A DNA stretch of 64,000 bases from assembly GCA_019095985.1 (NCBI GenBank), contig CM032661.1, positions 31,100,286 to 31,164,285 of the forward strand, given 5' to 3'. Shown here in pieces: positions 34,122 through 45,299 of the stretch. The notes beneath the pieces were generated by a model that did no database searches, was not told the origin of the DNA, and was given only the letters and a program-made list of their open reading frames with translations. Numbering within the stretch: position 1 is the stretch's first letter; each line of letters opens with the position of its first letter. This DNA is from Streblospio benedicti (Eukaryota > Annelida > Polychaeta > Spionida > Spionidae). Both the position numbers and the translations under genes were made by a program.

Positions 34122-35199
34122 CTGCAAATATATAGATTGCGCGAAAACATATCAGTGAGCACATTATTACATGTTAGAGACTGTGTTAATGATCATCAGC
34201 ATCTATCATTCCCTAAAACATGCCATGGTAAGAAAATGACAACAAATAGTTTCTTATTAAGATCTTTATTCTCTTTCGAATGTTATGTTATTCTTTTGAT
34301 ATTGCAGATACCACGGAGTAAATGGGAAAGACCTGTCTAATACAGTGGCATTGTACAGACAAAAATAAAGTCTAACGTCAGTAGCAACTACAAGCCTGGG
34401 TTTACTAAAAGAGCTTGAAGGTTTTGCAGTTCAATCTTTATGTTCTAGATGTCTAAGGGCAACGGATAAGCACTAGTCCTATAGTATCTGTGTTGTCAAC
34501 ACAGGTAAAATTCTTTAATCACTTATCCTATATCCATGGACGAGTATTCTCAGCCACCCCAGACATCAGTTTTGATTTAATTTACATAGAGTTTGTTTAT
34601 TTGGAAGTGTAAATCTTCTTCACACGGTTCCTGTAAGTATCATCCATCATGTATATTTTTTATCAAAAAAATAGCGTACAAACGAGTACAGGGATAATTC
34701 TGGTTTGAGCCATAGCGCCTTAAGCACATTGTTTTTCTGATTGGCACAATCATTTTAAGCTTACTGTACCATTTGGCACACTAGATTGTTTCACACAGGC
34801 ATGTCTTTTACATGTGCAGCTCATGATTGGATGTACTTATGGCAGTTAAACACACATATTACACATTGTGTTTTTCAAATTTCTCATCTTCAATTCATTT
34901 GATCCGGCTACTTTGTGATATCATTCCCTGGGTCAATACCCCAAATAAAATACTAATACATGTGTAGATAGTAATTTTCTGAGACAATCACACACAAATC
35001 CTTTGATGACACGTTTGGCCCATCATCTTGCAAAATGGTACACTTTTTCTTGAGCAGGTGTTTTCAAATGGCACACAAGTTGTATTTCACCCAGAATTAC
35101 CCCTGAAGTATATGATATTACTACCATATTGAAAAAACAAATGTTTTCCGGGTGTCAAAGTGTGAAAAGAAAATTTCTAATAAGATCTCCCGTAACTTA

Positions 35200-38100
35200 T
35201 ATAAATATGACGCAGACTGTGTTCAAATAGCATATTATTATCGCCACATACGGACTGGGATAAACCGGCATCAACTAGAACTCAGGCCCGTAGGAAGCAG
35301 AATGAGATTGGTAAGGCTATTTGAAATAAACACACAAAAATGAGCAAATTGTATGTAAATTTGATTGGACTATTGCTGGTTTGCTTGTCAAATTGATTAA
35401 AATAATTGTATTTATGTATTTCCCCAATAGATATTGGCAAGGGCATAATTAGGCCCCTATATTCAAAACATAATAAATGTAAAATTACACTCACACATTT
35501 AGCAATAGTAGATTAGCATCAATCAGATGTGACAGTTTCATACAACTAGGGCAATTTCTGAAAATGATCAGTTGTTTTTGCTTTTTGCTTTGTTTACAGA
35601 CATGTTACTGTCCCTATCTAAGTGCAAACTATGTTGGCTGTATGTATCATTTCAAACTTTACAGGCCCATGGGATGCTTGGTGAGACCATTTAAAAGTTG
35701 TGGTCTATAATTGTGGATTTTATTTTTCACAAAATGATTGGTCAGCCATGATTGAATTATTGCATTATTTTTTTTCCAGGCCACACAAATTATTGGTCAG
35801 GTCATGGTCATGGATGCTGCAATTTTAAACAAAAAAATATATGGATTGAGTGTGCAATGTTGTATGTTAAGAAACATATATGGACAGATATGATATTTCT
35901 CCTGTTTAAGCGTGATGTCAATAAATGTCAATAGATTGGCCCACTTCTATCGGACCTGCAAAAAAGACAAAAGAAATATTAATAACTTTGTCAATCTTTA
36001 TCTGACTTTCTCACATTTTTTTGAAAATTTTATTTTTATTAGACACGTTTTTTCACTTAACCATTAGATATTTGGGGATCCTTGGTAGACCATTTAAAAG
36101 TTGCGACAAAATTTTTCATTTCTGCCTCTGATTTTGATGTCTAAATTTGTCTCTGATGTTCACCAAATTTGTCTCACTTCAAGTTGAAAATAAAAAATTT
36201 GTCAAAATGTCAAAAAAAAATTTGTTTCATCCGTAAACATTTTGTCGCCCCCAAATTCGAATGGTCCGGTCTAGCTTAGTCTTTATCTAGACTAATAGCC
36301 CCAAAGAAATCAATCCTCTTATTGATTGATGAGTTTTTTAATAAGTCTCGCTCACTAGTCAGCTCGTCCGGACCAGTAGAAATTGGGGAGGACTAGTGAT
36401 GAATTCAATTCACTAGTTCTAGAGTCTAGACCTCTACATGCTCGAGTCTACATGAGAGTAGCTTCTGAGTCAACACATTTTGGCAGCCTGGCAGGGCTAG
36501 TAACTTTTGGGAAGGTTTGGGCAGGACTGGTGCCAGTGCCACTGACCAACTATAATGATCCAAATGATTTACGTTTGCAATCAAATGGCAGAAGTGTGAC
36601 ACTGTCAAAATTCATGATCCTAAGGACATCTATTTTTGTGTGAAAGCTTGGCACTGGCAGTGGTGGACCTACCTTTTTAAAGTTACTAGTCCTGTTGATG
36701 AGTAACTATTGAAGACTTAACTGGTAGACTGAACTCATGGACTAGACCTCTAACTTCTAAGACTAAGACTAACTATTTTTTACCTGCTTGTGTCACAAGC
36801 TGCGGGTGTTGAATCCATGTAAAAATCCACAGCATCACATATAGTCCTGTATATTGCGTCATTTATCCCATTAGATAAAATAAAGACTAATAAATAGCAT
36901 TTTTTCTAAAAGTACAGCATTAATCAGGTCTAACATATGTGTCATATTATTTCATGATATCATTTTGTTTGATACTGGATACTGAATACAAGTAATGTTG
37001 TAGTAAAGTACTATTCCCGGGGTACTAACTAGGTCTAGTACATTAAAGTACCTGTTACGTGAAACGCGCAACGTTAGCGGCCCATATCCTAATATTGATT
37101 TATATCTTAGCGTAACACCCCCATTTTGTGGCCGTACGATTAGATACGATTGTGGCCGATTGCCAGGCTTAATTAACTGTCGACCACTTGTCCGCCCTGA
37201 CGTGTATATTATCTTATTGTGTTGAAGAGAAGTAAGTTCACATACAAGAAGAAATGAAGAATATTTACTTATAATGGATACCCACCAGGCAGTCTAGAGT
37301 CATTGAATGTAATAGTTTTTGAACGATTACGGCAAGCAGAGAGTTGAAGTCTACAAGTTGACAATGTTGACGAGGGAAATAAATGTGTAAGAGCATGATC
37401 CACAGAGCTACTTTAACTACATTCACAATCCGTAGAATTTCTTCGCTAATGATGAAATTTGTTTCATAGCAAGACTGTTTTACACAAGTTCTTAGGAACT
37501 CAGGGGTGGTAGTTTAAGATATATTAGTAAAGCAAACTATAACTAGAGGGGTACTCATTGAAGCACAACTAGTCCCAATACCTTTGAGCATCAATTAGCA
37601 GTTTAAACTGCCTTCTATGATTTTTGTCATTTGATTGCTGCCAGTTTTGCTGGGTGATGCATGAGTGCCAGACAACACTACTTATAATACTGAAACTGAC
37701 GCTAAGATTTTATTTTTATTGCGTCGCTTCAGAAGCTGAAGCGAAAGCCTTGTGTTTCGTTCGTTTGTAACTATGTATGTATGTATGTATGTTTGACTCC
37801 GGACAAGATAGAGCTTTTACGCTTCGCCCTATTTTGTTCAAACTACACAACTATTTGATATGACACGACACCGAAGTGATTTGATTTTAGGCACTTTGCC
37901 ACTTAAAGTGTGCTTTTCATAGTGCCATTTTGGGTCCATTTTCAACATTTTCTGCAATAGTTTTGTTGATGCTTGTGGGAAAGCATTCAAACTTTATACA
38001 ATGCTTACATGCCTACTGAACATTAACTGTATTCAATTTTGGCACTTTGCCAATTAGAGTTTACCTTTCAGAGTCCCATTTTAATTATTTTTCTTTCTAT

Positions 38101-38330
38101 TTTTCCACTATAGTTTCAATGCTGTTCGAAACATGACCATGACATTATATTGGAATAAAAATGTTCAGAGAGCACAGCGTTACCATATTAATGTCGACTC
38201 ATGGGCACTCAATATTTACTTTAGCCATGTTTAGAAAGGGCCTGCAGTCCAATGCCAAGAATATAGATGTAGGAAGAGTCACGCATCAAGTAAGACTTTT
38301 TTCTGCTTTTATTGCAAAGAGAACATCTTT
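35200..38330. other. No gene seen
   Basis: AT-rich sequence upstream of the first placed exon of the receptor gene. Apart from the ACTAGT repeat (36330) and a (TATG)n run at about 37770-37795, I see no supported feature. Missing 5' exons of the receptor gene could lie here or further right. Confidence 0.55.
36330..36760 (+). repeat. ACTAGT-rich interspersed repeat
   Basis: It shares CAGTAGAAATTGGGGAGGAC, CACATTTTGGCAGCCTGG and AAAGTTACTAGTCCTGTTGA with the copy at 5640. The longest copy seen. It lies in an otherwise gene-poor stretch. Confidence 0.6.
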
Positions 38331-38339
38331 ATTGCCCAT

Positions 38340-38390
38340 GGGTCAATGTTGCTCTCGCGACGCTGTGCTCTCTGAGCACTTTTGATCTAG
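38340..38390 (+). mobile_element. Possible Helitron 3' terminus
   Basis: GTGCTC-TCT-GAGCAC forms a 6-bp hairpin at 38365-38379, followed by TTTTGATCTAG (end 38390) and T. That is the hairpin, about 10 nt, CTAG and T layout of a Helitron end. The 5' end is not clear; a related inverted copy of the hairpin arm lies at about 38163. Confidence 0.35.
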
Positions 38391-38884
38391 TTTTATTTTT
38401 AATTTAGTCAAATACTGTTCAAGGTGTTTTAAAACAACACAAATGTCAGTAAAATATTAATTGTCTGGTTATAGATATATCATCACTAGAAAACACATCC
38501 CTCTTCACTCCAACGTGCGATTTTTCATTCATTCACACATCACATCAGATATTGTATCAAAACACACACAGAAAATATTAATTCAAAACACTTTTAATTT
38601 CATGACCATAAATCTGACTTTTTGCGCACCGTTAGTTTATATTGAGCAAAAAACCTGATCACATGTTGCATGTTAATGTGGATTTGAAAAAAACTCTAAC
38701 GCTCAGTTTTTCTCTACTTTCATTTTGCATGGTGGGGAGCATGTGCAAAACAAAATATATGAAACAGATATAAGTTGACATATTGGTGGAGTTGTAAATT
38801 AATCACATAGAATTATGAAGTGAAGCCGTTTATATACATTGACATTAATATCCAAACATATGCGGCTTTAAGGTTGATGAGAAC

Positions 38885-39023
38885 GTCTAGTAAAAAAAAA
38901 GTTTTGTGAATCATCACAAAACTTTGCTCACTGATCGATAATAATTTATAATAATCGAAAAAAATAATATTAACACACATCTTCAGGCTAGATTTTATTA
39001 TAAAAAAATATTTGTGTCAGTAT
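38885..39023 (+). repeat. 140-bp direct repeat, copy 1
   Basis: It opens with a hairpin, AGTTTTGTGA-ATCA-TCACAAAACT, then CTTTGCTCACTGAT and an AT-rich body ending AAATATTTGTGTCA. The second copy is at 39430-39565. About 545 bp separate the starts. Confidence 0.75.
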
Positions 39024-39429
39024 TTTTGTGATATATTACAATGCGAATGAAAGGAATGGCTGACCTGTCGCAATGCAATCTGCAATTTCTAAAAAACTTT
39101 TGTGTGAATTGCTGTAAAACTAATTTTCACTTAAAGCTTAAACTATATACTATAGAAAAATAGCAAAAGAATGATACCTCTTCTGGCTAGTTTTTGAGAT
39201 ATAATTATTTAAAGAAAGGTATCTAATATCCTCAACGTGTGATATTACAGTAAATAAGTATATGCACTTAGATTTACACACAATATATTGTTATAATGCC
39301 AGAATAAATATTGGTTATGGTTGTTTGAACATTAAATCAGTGACTTTAGTAAGATAATAAAACTATAATTAGGTATTAAATGCATAAATAAAGTGCTATA
39401 GATCAATCCAAGTGTTATCCATAGATGCG

Positions 39430-39565
39430 TTTCTAGTAAAAAAAAGAGTTTTGTGAATCATCACAAAACTTTGCTCACTGATAGATAATAATTTATAATA
39501 ATGGAAAAAAATAATATTAACACATCTTCAGGCTAGATTTTATTATAAAAAATATTTGTGTCAAT
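39430..39565 (+). repeat. 140-bp direct repeat, copy 2
   Basis: Nearly identical to 38885-39023, including the AGTTTTGTGA hairpin and the TAGATTTTATTATAAAAA end. It lies just before the CTCF-like cluster. Confidence 0.75.
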
Positions 39566-39588
39566 TTTACTACTTATGCAATGGTTAG

Positions 39589-39696
39589 CCAGCAGGTGGC
39601 AGCATTATGTCACTGTTATGATCAATTAGCTAACAGGTGGCAGCACTGTGTGGCAGTGGTTTTATTGCTTGCCAGTGCTTGCCACTAGAGGGCACC
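39589..39696 (+). promoter_or_regulatory. Cluster of three CTCF-like motifs
   Basis: CCAGCAGGTGGCAGC (39589-39603) and CCACTAGAGGGCACC (39682-39696) both fit the core CTCF consensus CCASYAGRKGGCRSY at every position. CTAACAGGTGGCAGC (39630-39644) fits with two mismatches. All three point the same way within 110 bp. CTCF and its motif are conserved across bilaterians. The site lies between the receptor gene and the acyltransferase gene. Function as an insulator is inferred. Confidence 0.45.
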
Positions 39697-40648
39697 ACAT
39701 GGATGTTCTCAAGAACCTTAAGATATTCGATTTTAGTAGTTTCTGGCTGTGGTAGAAGATAGAATATGAACATTACTATTCTACATTAAATGAGCAATAA
39801 TTTGAATACACGAACGGGTTGACATAGTTATGCAATTTTCCACTGGGGCAAAACTGAAGCATATAGTCTGTCGATTCAAATGTTTTTCCGTTGATTATTT
39901 GAATTTCTGGTATTAACTTTCATGGATTAATAGGTGAGTATAAACACTATGTGTGTACAGTTAGTTTATTCACACTGAACACAAGTCAAACTCATCAAAG
40001 AGTTCACAAATTGGGTTTTAAAATGTTTCGTCATGTGGCCCGTAGCTCCCAATTTGTTTAGTCTAATGTTGCCCATAACTGCAATTAAATGTGGTCCATG
40101 ATTCAATATAATCTTTACATTAGTGTTTGTTTTACAATACATGTCACCTATCAATAATATGCTATTTAACTATTTGCTAATAGTTTTGAAGTTATTAAGG
40201 GTGAGGACGTTGCTCACGTAGCTCGTGAATATGTTTGCTCATGTTTGAAAGGTGTGAGCATTCTTTGCATTTTCGTTAGTTTAATGTTATTTATTTTCTG
40301 AAACTTGTCGATTTCCATTTGAAGTCTCTTCGCTAGTCTCTCAGCTAAATTTGCACTCCTCACCCATAGTCTTGAAACCAGATGTGATTTTCATACCATC
40401 AATCGATAGTTTTACATCTTTACTTGAATGCCTCTCACTGTAGCCATCGAGTGCTTAAATTGCTACCTGACCTGCTCTGATTATTAATTAGGCTTAAGCT
40501 TTATCATTCTTTTTCATGTAATTTCATAAGTTATCATGATCCAGAAGTATCCGATATCCCGGAGATGGTTGATACCATGGTTATCACGCTTGTACTCAGC
40601 CGCACTACTTTTCACATTTTTTAAAACAGTGTTGAAAAGAATGATAAA

Positions 40649-40795
40649 TACAAAACCGGGTTTGTATTGTAACATGAATTATTTTATCAGGATTCTTTCT
40701 TGTGGCGCATTAGGCTCGCCCTTCGGGCTTGCCGTGATACGCCACAAGAACTCACCTGATAACATAATTCATATTACAAACTCGCCTGGTTTTGT
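40649..40795. repeat. Near-perfect hairpin element with GC-rich tip
   Basis: ACAAAACCGGGTTTGTATTG at the left pairs with the right end (ATTACAAACTCGCCTGGTTTTGT, allowing small gaps). CTTGTGGCG pairs with CGCCACAAG, and the tip is GCCC-TTCG-GGGC-like. Arms are about 70 nt. It is a MITE or a single-locus hairpin. Confidence 0.75.
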
Positions 40796-40914
40796 CTATG
40801 TATACATTGTTGAATAAGATATTATTAATTTACCGTAACTTCTACTGACAAATACAGTCTAAATATTTTTATAGAGAAAACATGACTTAACCTTTTTCAT
40901 CCTCTTGCATCTTG

Positions 40915-41162
40915 TTAGGGTAATTTCCAAAGTAGCATGGCTGTGCCCCGTCAAGGTATGGTATGGCTACAAGACCATGTACTGCCTTGTACATCATTTT
41001 CAATCAGACGTCCCGTCTTCTGACCTCGAGAGATAGCCAGCCCAGGGCTTTCAACATTTCTGTTACAGTGTTTGTCCTTGAAGGGTCATTTGACACGAAA
41101 CGTACAGCACGTCGCTGGACTGCCTCCAGCCAAAGAGTTTGCATTTTCTTAAGGTGGGACTG
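40915..41162 (-). mobile_element. LINE RT C-terminal fragment
   Basis: On the minus strand it reads LWLEAVQRRAVRFVSNDPSR, EMLKALGWLSLEVRRRDV and MMYKAVHGLVAIPYL. This is the 'VQRRAARFV..D.....V..ML..L.W..L..RR' tail of CR1/L2/jockey-type reverse transcriptases. One stop interrupts it. The rest of the element is missing. Confidence 0.75.
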
Positions 41163-41169
41163 AAAGTTT

Positions 41170-42700
41170 TTCTTTTAATATTTATATATATTAATGATAA
41201 CCACTGTAAAGTTTAAAGTTTGTAGATGTCAATTAAAAAAATTACTCATGTCGCCTCGCATGTTTGAGATTTATGAGTTAAAACACGACGCTTGTGTGGC
41301 TTGTGTGAACACACGATTTACATAGCTAGAGTTCAATTCAAGATTTTACTATTACCATTAAAAATACTGCTCCAAAATGTTTTCAAAGCAATATTATTGT
41401 ATCATATGGAAAGATCTTATCAAAAGCTTTAAAAAAAGTATAAATTTGATGTAGGTTGTCTTCCATTTAAAAAAGATCATGAGTATTTTAGGTCCTAAAA
41501 ATCTATCAAACCATAGTAAAATACGAAACATGATTTTAAGTATAATATTACATGTTTCAACAAAACAAAATAAAAGTAAATATTATCTACTAAAACAGGT
41601 AACAAACACTGTTCGCAACTGGTGATCCCCATTCTCTACGAGAGGTCGACTTTTTTGTTTAAATTTATTTGTGTGAATAATACTTTGTATGATGGTATTT
41701 TATAATTTATTTTGATGGATGTGATTAATTGATTGTACTGCAATGAGAATTTAATATTTTTTTTTTTTTCTGGAGGATGCTTTTCCCAACTAACCTCTCT
41801 CCTAAAACCCGGTACTAGCAGGAGATTTGCGTTGCACAATTGCAAACTCACCAAGATATGCGTTCAAAGTGAACTGTGGTTACACGTCACACAGTCGGAT
41901 AACGAAAAAGTGTGTCATATAAAGATATAAGAGCAATCCTCTTTCAATAGAAAAGAATGTGCATTGATGCATGTTGATTTCAATAATATCACTTACAAAT
42001 TTACATTATAAACATGCAATCTTTAGGACATTATATATACGATTATTCTGAAACAAGTCTTACAACAAAGTGGCTATATTATTATATATCTATCTTTAGA
42101 TTAGATTAAAACACGACGTTCTCATGTCAACTTTTGTTTTCGTGATAATATGGTAAAACTTGTTAAAAATGTATTTCATCAGTTCCACAGATACTTTATG
42201 ACCAATTGAATTCAACAAAACCAAACACGACGCTGAAACATGACATGCTTTCCAAATATTTCATTTGGGAACGACCTCGATCACAGTTGATGACGTCACG
42301 GAAGGATATGAACTATTTTTTGTGAGTGATCCTACATGAGAACGTTATGATATAACTTATTTATTATAAAACGAAGCAGACACTCCTTGAGTGTGGGTGA
42401 TCCCAGCTGATTATAGCCTTTAGAGTGGGTGTAAACACAATGCACCCTTTACTGTCCAGTACCACGTTAAATGTAGGGATCCCAGGTGGAAGTACAGCTG
42501 TATCCCAACACAGATCTGATGACTGCAAAGTAGGCTCTTTCTCGTGTATTATAGGAAGCGTCACTGTGTCAACCAGGCGAAGATTCTTTCATTGCTGTCA
42601 GAATCTTATTCTATTCATGGTGCAAATAGTTTTGCAGGTGCATGTTATAATGGAATATAGAGAACGAATGATATATCCATGTAGGTATGGGAGGCTGAGG
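41170..42700. other. No gene seen
   Basis: AT-rich sequence between a LINE fragment and the SINE/MITE cluster. Only short random open frames. Confidence 0.6.
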
Positions 42701-42711
42701 TAGAGAGAGAT

Positions 42712-42850
42712 TATTTACCTTGAGTGTAAGGCGGCTGTCTGCACACATACGACTGGTCTGGTGTGAACAGCAGATCGTGTCGTGAGTTCGATTCCACGCC
42801 CAGAAAAAGCTTTAGAGGGCTCCCTGAAAATTTCACACCCTCTCTTAAAC
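42712..42850 (+). mobile_element. tRNA-derived SINE (family 2)
   Basis: GCGGCTGTCTGCACACATAC, then GACTGGTCTGGTGTGAAC and a good B box, GAGTTCGATTCCACGCC, followed by the tail CTCCCTGAAAATTTCACACC. It sits upstream of the MITE cluster. Confidence 0.5.
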
Positions 42851-42965
42851 AACCACCTCGGGTGACAAGGGGACCAGGTAAAGAGAGAGAGGACGACAAA
42901 GAAGGGGAGCCAAGTCTTCTTATCGAAATCGCTGAGGTCGAGGATACCCTGCCAGTTGAGAAATA

Positions 42966-43119
42966 CAGTAGATAGAACGTCTCTATTAGGACCACCCTTG
43001 GGACCAGTGTCATGTGGTCTCAATAGCGAGGTGGTCTCTATACAGAGGTTCATTTTGGTAGCTTTATGACGGTTTGGGGCCATGAAAAGAGGGGTGGCCT
43101 TAATGGGAGGTTCTACTGT
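42966..43119 (+). mobile_element. pogo/Tigger-like MITE
   Basis: It starts CAGTAGATAGAACGTC (slightly altered end) and finishes GGGAGGTTCTACTG. The interior shares GGGACCAGTGTCATGTGGTC with the two MITEs downstream. First of three within 840 bp. Confidence 0.62.
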
Positions 43120-43441
43120 ACCATCACCGTCGGCGGACTGTCAGTTGCCTTTTAAGGGAGCTAAAATGGTCGATGAACGTAATGTTAGCGTAGTAGCCGA
43201 CGGATTGTTGGCGTACTCGACATTGTCCAGTAATTTTATTCTCTTTTCGTCTGCTTTCAGTATGCCGGACCGGTACTAGGAATCGGTAAATCATACCAAA
43301 ATCGCACTTTTGAGAATTTAAAACTCGTTTTCCCGTGCTGTCCAGTTTATTTGTAAACAGTGTTGTAATTGTAATCATTTGAAAAGGAATAATAAAATTT
43401 AAAAAAACTGTTTTGTCTATATATTATCTGGTATGTGTGTA

Positions 43442-43608
43442 CAGTAGAACCTCCAATTAAGACCATCTCTGTATCAAGACCACCGCCGCTTTCACGGTCC
43501 CAAACCTTCATAAGCTACTAAAATGAAACTCTGTATATAGATCACCTCTCTATTGAGACAACCCTAACACTGGTCCCAAAGGGTGGTCCTAATTGAGAAG
43601 TTCTACTG
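43442..43608 (-). mobile_element. pogo/Tigger-like MITE, reverse orientation
   Basis: The ends are CAGTAGAACCTC and GAAGTTCTACTG. Interior motifs (TTCACGGTCCCAAACCTTCA) are the reverse complement of those in 43611-43799. Only two bases separate it from the next copy. Confidence 0.68.
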
Positions 43609-43610
43609 TC

Positions 43611-43799
43611 CAGTAGAACCTCCCTATTAAGACCATATTTGGAACCAGTGTTATGTGGTCTCAATAGTAGAAAGGTGGTCTTCATACAGAGATTCATTTT
43701 TTGTAGCTTTATGAAGGTTTGGGACCGTGAAAAGTTATCTTATAATAGAGATACTAGTAGTCTCAATGTGGAGGTGGTCTTAATTGAAGGTTTCACTGT
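43611..43799 (+). mobile_element. pogo/Tigger-like MITE
   Basis: It starts CAGTAGAACCTCCCTATTAA and ends AAGGTTTCACTG. It carries a tract with GTCTCAATAGTAGAAAGG and TGAAGGTTTGGGACCGTG in the middle. It directly abuts the previous, oppositely oriented copy and the GC-rich open frame that follows. Confidence 0.68.
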
Positions 43800-43802
43800 A
43801 AC

Positions 43803-43989
43803 GTGTATTTACAAGCTGGTCGGGAAGAAGCACGCCTCGGCGCTGGCGTCTGGCATCTGGGTGGTGGCGGTGATTGGCGACCGCGCCGAGGACAACTGGG
43901 CGGCGGGCTTCGTCAGCGAGCGGAGAGCAGGCGGCGAGGACACCTGGTCCACGCAGGTCCTCTGCAGGCAGCTACAAGTCAAGCAGCTA
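43803..43989 (+). other. GC-rich open frame of unknown origin
   Basis: An open frame reads LVGKKHASALASGIWVVAVI, then GDRAEDNWAAGFVSERRAGG and STQVLCRQLQ. It is far richer in GC than the AT-rich surroundings and squeezed between a MITE and the 5' break of a LINE. It may be a stray host exon or a captured gene fragment. I do not recognise the protein. Confidence 0.35.
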
Positions 43990-45290
43990 CAACCATGGAT
44001 TCAGAAGTGGACATTCCTGCGAAACACAACTCCTAACCACAACATTTGATCTATTCTCCAATTTCGACAAAGGAAATCAAATTGACATGATAATACTAGA
44101 CTTCAGCAAAGCGTTTGATACAGTTCCTCACGGCAAACTTTTGGACAAGTTAACTCATTATGGCATAGAAGGCTCACTCCACGACTGGCTCAAATGTTTT
44201 CTCACCTAAACGAACAATGAAAGCGGTAGTTGATGGTGAGGAATCAGAGGAAGTGTACGTAGAATCAGGGGTACCGCAAGGGACAGTCCTCGGACCACTG
44301 TTGTTCTTGTGCCACATAAATGATCTACCTGCAACAGTTAAATCCCAGGTCAGATTATTCACGGATGACTGCCTCCTGTACAGAACTATTAGATCATTCA
44401 AAGACCATCTACAACTCCAGGCGGATCTTGAAAGTCTACAGAAATGGGCGGAAGACTGGGGTATGAGATTCAACGCCACCAAGTGCTACAAACTCAGTTT
44501 CAAAAATAAATCAAACTACATGTACCAACTCTGTGGGACTATCCTCAAACAGGTAAAAAACAACCCATACTTGGGAGTTATCATCTCCGAGAACCTGGAA
44601 TGGGAGGAGCACATCCTCAAAATAACGAAGAAGGCGTCTTCAGTGCTAGGTCTACTAAGAAGAAACCTGAGGACCTGTCCTGCACCAATCAAACGTACAG
44701 CATACTGCACTCTCGTCCGACCGCTCCTAGAGTACAGCGCATCAGTATGGGACCCTCATCTCCAAAAGGACATCGTCCAACTTGAAAGAATCCAGAGTAG
44801 AGCAGTTGGGTACATCACAGGCGATTACAAAACCCACACGCCAGGCTTCATTACAAACAAACTGCAAGAGCTCAACCTACCCAGCCTCGAAGAAAGACGA
44901 AAAAAATGCCAGACTCGTAATGCTCTATAAGATCCGGGAAAAACCTGCTTCCCTCTCTCACACCAGACAAGTTCCTAACACCTGTACGTCAAGGCCGCCG
45001 TTCTATCCGACAACCCAGAAGATATGAAGGGCACGTCACCGCATGGAACCAAACAAGAGGTCTATCAGTATGAACAGCCAGTGTTATGTAGTCCCCCCAA
45101 GCAAAAACGCCACAACACATGGGGTCATTCTTTGTGAAAACTCCCTTAGAGTGGAACCATTTGGTGGAAAATACCGTCATCACCAGGTACTGTTGAGGAG
45201 TTTGCTCATCTCCCCCCTCTCGGAGTCATTAATTCATGCGCTCTCCCCGTCGCCTCGATAACAGTGGTAACTGTTCCTGCGACGTAGAAA
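43990..45290 (+). mobile_element. LINE reverse transcriptase 3' fragment (CR1/L2/jockey-like)
   Basis: It begins abruptly at HGFRSGHSCETQL and runs through DFSKAFDTVPHGKLLDKL, GVPQGTVLGPLLF and an FTDD in place of FADD. The thumb and tail follow (YLGVIISENLEWEEHI, RPLLEYSASVWDP, TPLEWNHL). There is a stop or frame change near 44207 and another near 44890. It differs clearly from the LINE at 29480, so it is a second family. GC is higher than in the flanks. Confidence 0.85.
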
Positions 45291-45299
45291 TCAAGAACA

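Larger units (their letters stand above)
21530..35190. repeat. Tandem segmental duplication of a CTLD-bearing unit
   Basis: Unit 1 runs from about 21530 to 25855 and unit 2 from about 25855 to 35190. Unit starts match (AAAAAGAGAATATTTTTG at about 21533 and 25857). Exons, introns, a MITE and the unknown coding block appear in the same order in both. Unit 2 is longer because it carries an inverted repeat of about 2.1 kb (25992-28075) and a LINE of about 2.7 kb (29480-32200). Removing these leaves about 4.5 kb, close to unit 1. Unit 1 lacks about 1.1 kb that unit 2 has at about 34025-35120. Confidence 0.8.

Noticed and set aside
38161-38385. 74-codon plus-strand frame
   Set aside because: It lies within a putative transposon end bounded by short inverted repeats; no protein motif.
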